Assembly: GCA_947846985.1 (NCBI GenBank)
Contig: CANTUZ010000002.1
Span: 155,243,889-155,307,888, forward strand
Direction of reading: 5' to 3'
DNA: 64,000 nucleotides
DNA from: Fratercula arctica
Taxonomy: Eukaryota; Chordata; Aves; Charadriiformes; Alcidae
The position numbers and the translations under genes were made by a program. Each line of letters begins with the position of its first letter. Within the stretch, counting starts at the first letter, position 1. A model generated the notes under the pieces. The model saw nothing but the letters and a program-made list of their open reading frames with translations. It searched no databases and was not told the origin of the DNA. Shown one piece after another: positions 60,126 through 64,000 of the stretch.

Positions 60126-60139
60126 AAAAAAAAAAAAAA
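60126..60139. repeat. Poly-A tract
   Basis: A run of 14 A then TAATG. Confidence 0.9.
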
Positions 60140-60295
60140 TAATGTGAGATGTAATAAAAAACATTGAGATTGGCAGTACTGCAGAAGAGATGGTGGTCTG
60201 TGGTTCTGTGAGAGCAGCAATGATGAGCGAAGCATAGAGTGTCGTTCCGAACTTGAACTCTTGTGCTTATACTGAGCTGAGCTATGTGTGTTATG

Positions 60296-60409
60296 CCAGA
60301 CTGGGTCCATAAGAATGTTGAATTTCCTCTTTTTCTATGTATTTAAAACCCTGAATTTTCCTTCACATCCCATCCAGAAATCTCAACACTGTGTTTTTGA
60401 TTATTTAAA
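60296..60409 (+). repeat. 114-bp dispersed direct repeat, copy 2
   Basis: Second copy of the segment at 58977-59090, in the same orientation. After TGATTATTTAAA the sequences part. Confidence 0.95.
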
Positions 60410-60548
60410 GAAGAAAAAATTGCCACTAAACCAATGGTGCTCTATGTGGACAACTCAAAACTATTCCCTCTCCTAATTAATTGACATTGGCATCATATTT
60501 ATTGGATGTGTTTTTAATATTCCTTCCCCCTTTCTTTTTTTCCAATAG

Positions 60549-60810
60549 GAGTGTCCAAATCAGCTATCCTCACTCAGCTCGTGTGTCATTTGTGAGTGGA
60601 AATTTACAGCTTCTGAAGCCGAGCAGAGATGAAACAGTGAGAGAAGGACTTAGGACGTAGCTGGGAGATCACGTCTTCGTAGTAACTGCTCTGAGCCCCG
60701 GTGCAAAACCAGAGATGTCCCCAAATGTGATCTGCACTGCCTTGATCCATTGCCTGCTGCAGGACAAACTATCTGGGGGAGGGAGAATAAAAGGAAGAAA
60801 AGGCAGTAGT
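60549..60810 (+). other. Exon-like segment (possible terminal exon), unidentified
   Basis: A strong acceptor-like sequence, CCTTCCCCCTTTCTTTTTTT then CCAATAG, ends at 60548. In the first frame a 27-codon segment follows (ECPNQLSSLSSCVICEWKF and more) before a TGA at 60630-60632. AATAAA signals occur at 60786-60791 and 60938-60943. No convincing donor follows, so if real it would be the last exon of a gene or long non-coding RNA. The peptide is not one I recognise; T-rich tracts followed by AG are common by chance in this A/T-rich DNA. Confidence 0.2.
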
Positions 60811-61543
60811 TTACTAGGATTTAATCTTCCCATCAGCAGCGCTCAGCACAGCGCGTGGTCTGACGGGAGAGGCAGTAATGCTGCGCAGCCCCCATGAAAT
60901 TTGTGGCTGCATCCACCCCTACAGTGCAGTACGTCTCAATAAACATCTCTTCCCTGGCCTCTCTCAAGCAGTAATTGGTAAAGAGCACTTTAAACCTGCT
61001 CCATCTGGCAGCGAAATCCTACTTTTAAAATATTGGCTGGGGCAACTTATTTGTATGTTTTGAACAATACTGCACGAGCAATTGTAGATGCTTTTGAGAA
61101 ACATTACATTGTGAAAAAGCCCCAGAGAATCTCTTCGTGACCATTAGGATTTAATTGTGGAAGGCAGAAGAGGAAAAAAGCAAAGGACAGCAAGTAATGG
61201 ATCGTTATGACTCATGTTGCCTCAGAGGCTTTTTTTTTCAGCTGGTGCTGTGTGTATGGTTATTAAGTTATTTTATTATTAAATTTGGACTGACTTCTTA
61301 TGGTAAATTTGGACTTAAAAATTACCAGCTTGGTACCCATGAAATGTGTGTAAAAGGTGCAAAATATTGATAAAAGGACCCACTAAGGAGAATGGAAGGG
61401 TTAAACTAAAGTAGTTTTAACAAGTTAAGCCTAAGGATAGATAAAAGCTTGGGGATTTACTGGAAAAAAATAAATCTCTTTACCTAAAAGGCCAAATATC
61501 CTGCCTAAAGAAAAATAAAAATTTAAAAGGAACATTTTTGGGG

Positions 61544-61637
61544 CTTCTACATAAAAAAACACCCCACAACACCAAAATAAAACAAAAAACACCAAAAACC
61601 ACCCCACAAACCAAATCAAAAAACCCCCAAAACACAA
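61544..61637. repeat. A/C-rich, G-free low-complexity tract
   Basis: Ninety-four bases contain no G and few T, with irregular ACCCC, AAAACA and CCAAA words. The strand asymmetry is strong (T/G on the other strand). It is not a regular microsatellite. Confidence 0.9.
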
Positions 61638-62284
61638 GAAAAAAAAATCCCTCTGAAAATTAGGAATACTGAAATCTGGAACTCCTATTTCAGTCTAGAT
61701 CTATATGTAATGCTTTGCCCTCCTCTGCTTCATTTTTGATTTTAAAGCAAAGTTTTTTCTCTCCCCATGAATGTCATTTTGTGTCCTTGATTACTGTTCC
61801 TCAGCATGTATTTCCCATTCTTTGGCCTCCCCTCTGAAGCCTAAACTGTAAAATTTTTTGAAGAGAGGGACCGTCTCTCATTATGTGTTATACACACTTG
61901 AGCACTACAGATCTCCAAAGGGTTTAATTCCCAGGGAAAGATGCTGCCAAATTTTTTGCTGGTGGCCCACTTCTGATTTCAGTTTTCAGCTCAGGACTTC
62001 ATTCCTTGTTGCAAATCCAACTTCTGGAACTATCTTCAGGCTTCCCAGGAGTTTTGCAGCCCCAATGATGAGGGGTGGAGGTCAGGCTACAGGCAAATGG
62101 GGATGAGAGAAGGCAAAAAACTGAACAGAGCTGTGGGAGAGGCTGGAAAAGCTGTACAGAGGGGATGGGAGGAATGAAAAATGATAGATCTCCCTCCTGG
62201 GATAAGATATTCCCCTCCATCCTTCTCCCTGCTTAGTAGAAACTACCATCTTACCACCTCCCAGATTCTTCTTGGATGCATTAA

Positions 62285-62362
62285 GTAATAACAGTAATAG
62301 CAGTAGCAGCACTAGCAACAGCAGCAGCAACAGTAGTAATTAATAGTAATAATCATCATCAG
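62285..62362. repeat. Imperfect (AGC/AGT/AAT)n trinucleotide tract
   Basis: Trinucleotides of the types GCA, GTA, ACA, AAT and CAT run in phase for about 78 bp, for example AGCAACAGCAGCAGCAACAG. No coding context is visible. Confidence 0.85.
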
Positions 62363-63149
62363 GTGAACCCAAGTGGAGTTTCACTGTGGTTCCTTCTGAG
62401 GACCTTCTATACGGTGCCTCATAATAAATCTTTGTGGACCGTCTTATCTGTCACTCTATCAAGTGAAGGCTACGTCAGTGCTAATACCAAGGTTAAAAGT
62501 AAAGAAAGGAGCAATATCTCAATTATCATTCCAGGCACATGGTGTAATTGTGCTGCTGGCTGCCAGCCACGCAGCTCTTGTGGTAGCAAGCAGTACTTTC
62601 CCTGAGCAGTCCCAGCCGCCCTGTTTTCATATGGGCCGGGAAGGTCAGAAAAATCAATTAGCAATATGGGATGTTAACGAAAGCCAAGTCCAAATGCAAC
62701 TTCAGAAACACTTTGCTGAAAGATTAACATATCTTTAAAAAACAAACTGACATCTGTATCATTTTTAAGGGCTACTTGTGCCTGCTGCTCCTACTAGAAA
62801 AAGCCAATGCTCTCGCTCTGTACAGCAACGCTGTCACTTATCTGTCATACAATCATACATCAGATGGGGCTTGCTGAACTTGGTGGTGTCCATACAAAAT
62901 CCACAAAAATTACCTCATCTCCATCTGAGATGGGGTTTAGGAAGCAGACAGACACACCAAGTCGGATGAAAACGGAGACAGCGACAAGGTGTGATTGCAG
63001 GAGTCGGCCACCTTCACCTTACACACCACGATGTGTAGGTCTGACGATGCTGCCAGACCCCAGGGGGAGGGTCCAGGATGACATAGTTCAGGCTTTATAG
63101 TTAGAGCAGGGAATAAACCTCACACTTCTGAGGTTTATGGCCAATGCAG

Positions 63150-63236
63150 TGCTACCTCGGGCAAGTCACCTTCCTTTTAGTGGTCTCTAATAGCAACACC
63201 TGTCAGGGGCATTGTAAAGTTTAATGAAGTGCTTCA
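63150..63236 (+). mobile_element. Possible MIR/CORE-SINE-like remnant
   Basis: GCTACCTCGGGCAAGTCACC, then TAATAGCAACACCTGTCAGG and CATTGTAAAGTTTAATGAAG, then TGCTT follow the MIR order 'tgaccttgggcaagtcact...aataatagtacctacctcatagg...gtgaggattaaatgag...gcgctt', with an internal gap where the 'cagtttcc' part should be. Confidence 0.5.
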
Positions 63237-64000
63237 CTATCCAACTGTTAGAGATGCCAAAGACTGTAAAGTATCATTAAATTAATTGTCATCTGGCACA
63301 TCAGTCTTCAAATGGTTTAATCTAAATTGCACCTCTGCTTTCTAAAATAAATATTTTATTTCTCTCATGCAGGAATGTGCAAAGTAAAATATAATCTTGC
63401 TGCTCACAAGCCCTATTTAAAGTCATATAAAATATATTTGTTAGATATTCATACTCTTTTCCTCACGGTTTCCTCTTCCAATTATAAGGGAAATGATTTA
63501 GAACTGCAAAAGCTACTAAAATTGTCCCCTGGGCTCATGTCTGAATTTTCCTACCTAGCTGTATCATTCAATTAGAATTTTGCTGTTTAATAGGTGCTTT
63601 ATATTTTAATGCAACGAACGCTAACAAAACCACACTGGGCAAAATGACAAGATCTGACGATTCTCCCAGAAAACAGTGCTGCATTTCCTAGGCTGGAGCC
63701 TTGGTGGGTGCACAAACTACATTTGTGCCACTTGGAGAGCATGTCGTGTAAAGAAGACAAGAAAAGTTGACATCCAGCTGATGTCCTTCTTTTTCCTATT
63801 CCCCTGCAAAAACAATAGCAAAAAATCACTTCAATTGTTTCTGTAATTTATTGAACTAGGTGGGAGCATGATCTTTAATGAAACGAGAAAGGAAAGATCA
63901 AGCAGGTCAATCATGGACCTGTGAGGACCCAGCCACAACTTTTTAGATCCCATTATGCTGAGCAACGGTTGAACATGACCACATAAGAGGAAGCCTTCTA
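63237..64000. other. Non-coding end of the window, no gene recognised
   Basis: A/T-rich sequence with short frames only. No repeat family or RNA gene was recognised up to the window end. Confidence 0.55.

Larger units (their letters stand above)
59191..60295. other. Spacer between the two repeat copies, no gene recognised
   Basis: It holds A23 at 59914-59936 followed by GGAAGAAAAGAGAGAGAG, and A14 at 60126-60139. Two plus-strand frames at 59527-60007 match no family I know. No LTR, primer-binding site or transposase-like frame was seen. Confidence 0.5.
60811..63149. other. Non-coding stretch with low-complexity parts
   Basis: It contains a G-free A/C-rich tract (61544-61637) and a trinucleotide-rich tract (62285-62362), listed separately. 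The hydrophobic minus-strand frame at 61431-61637 and the leucine run at 62280-62330 are artefacts of these tracts. No gene was recognised. Confidence 0.55.

Noticed and set aside
58977..60409. Interpretation of the 114-bp direct repeats as LTRs of a tiny LTR retrotransposon
   Set aside because: The repeats lack TG...CA ends, no primer-binding or polypurine site is next to them, and no target duplication is visible.
61431..61637. Hydrophobic minus-strand frame resembling a membrane protein
   Set aside because: It is produced by the G-free A/C tract (T/G on the minus strand), with Phe, Val, Trp and Gly codons arising from composition.
62082..62330. Leucine-run frame resembling a signal peptide
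   Set aside because: It is generated by the imperfect trinucleotide repeat at 62285-62362.
1..64000. CRISPR arrays, prokaryotic operons, phage or plasmid genes, tRNA or rRNA genes
   Set aside because: No regularly spaced repeats, no dense coding, no Shine-Dalgarno-led frames and no cloverleaf-like segment were found. The repeats are those of a bird genome.

Overview
The window is avian nuclear DNA without a recognisable protein-coding gene. The bird assignment rests on its repeats. There are three clear CR1 LINE copies whose 3' ends carry the avian signature (the 8-bp ATTCTATG/ATTCTGTG-type tail and the conserved 3' UTR), several much older CR1 remnants, and one solo LTR of the ERVL type common in birds. 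Composition, scattered MIR/CORE-SINE-like remnants and frequent short A/T tracts fit an intergenic or deep-intronic stretch. None of the many open reading frames of 60-200 codons resembles a known protein family, except those inside CR1. I did not recognise a tRNA, rRNA, snRNA or CRISPR array.

Layout. 1-225 is a CpG-dense block cut by the window edge. 226-10743 is plain non-coding DNA with a possible old CR1 piece (2399-2465), a palindrome pair (5865-5902), a candidate regulatory block (7560-8060) and a MIR-like remnant (9541-9680). 10744-11323 is the solo ERVL-type LTR. 18541-19600 holds two old CR1 pieces in opposite orientations. 22515-22680 is a short young CR1. 27400-29318 is the largest element: the 3' two kilobases of a CR1 with much of its reverse-transcriptase frame, broken by one in-frame TGA and one homopolymer frameshift. 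32281-32405 is an AAATGA-type minisatellite. 36600-37130 is AT-rich. 40617-40853 is a third CR1. 42067-46522 holds a hairpin, old repeats, a possible terminal exon (45510-45657) and an inverted repeat. 49212-49235 is an uninterrupted run of 24 C. 58437-58450 is a perfect RFX X-box, and 58977-59090 is repeated at 60296-60409. The rest is low-complexity tracts and unremarkable non-coding sequence.

No gene set here works together as a pathway or operon, and I found no convincing new biological system. The items most worth a check are the well-preserved CR1 frame, the 114-bp dispersed direct repeat, the two exon-like segments, the perfect X-box and the perfect-stem hairpin at 42067-42115. All family assignments come from recognising sequence by eye; no search was run.
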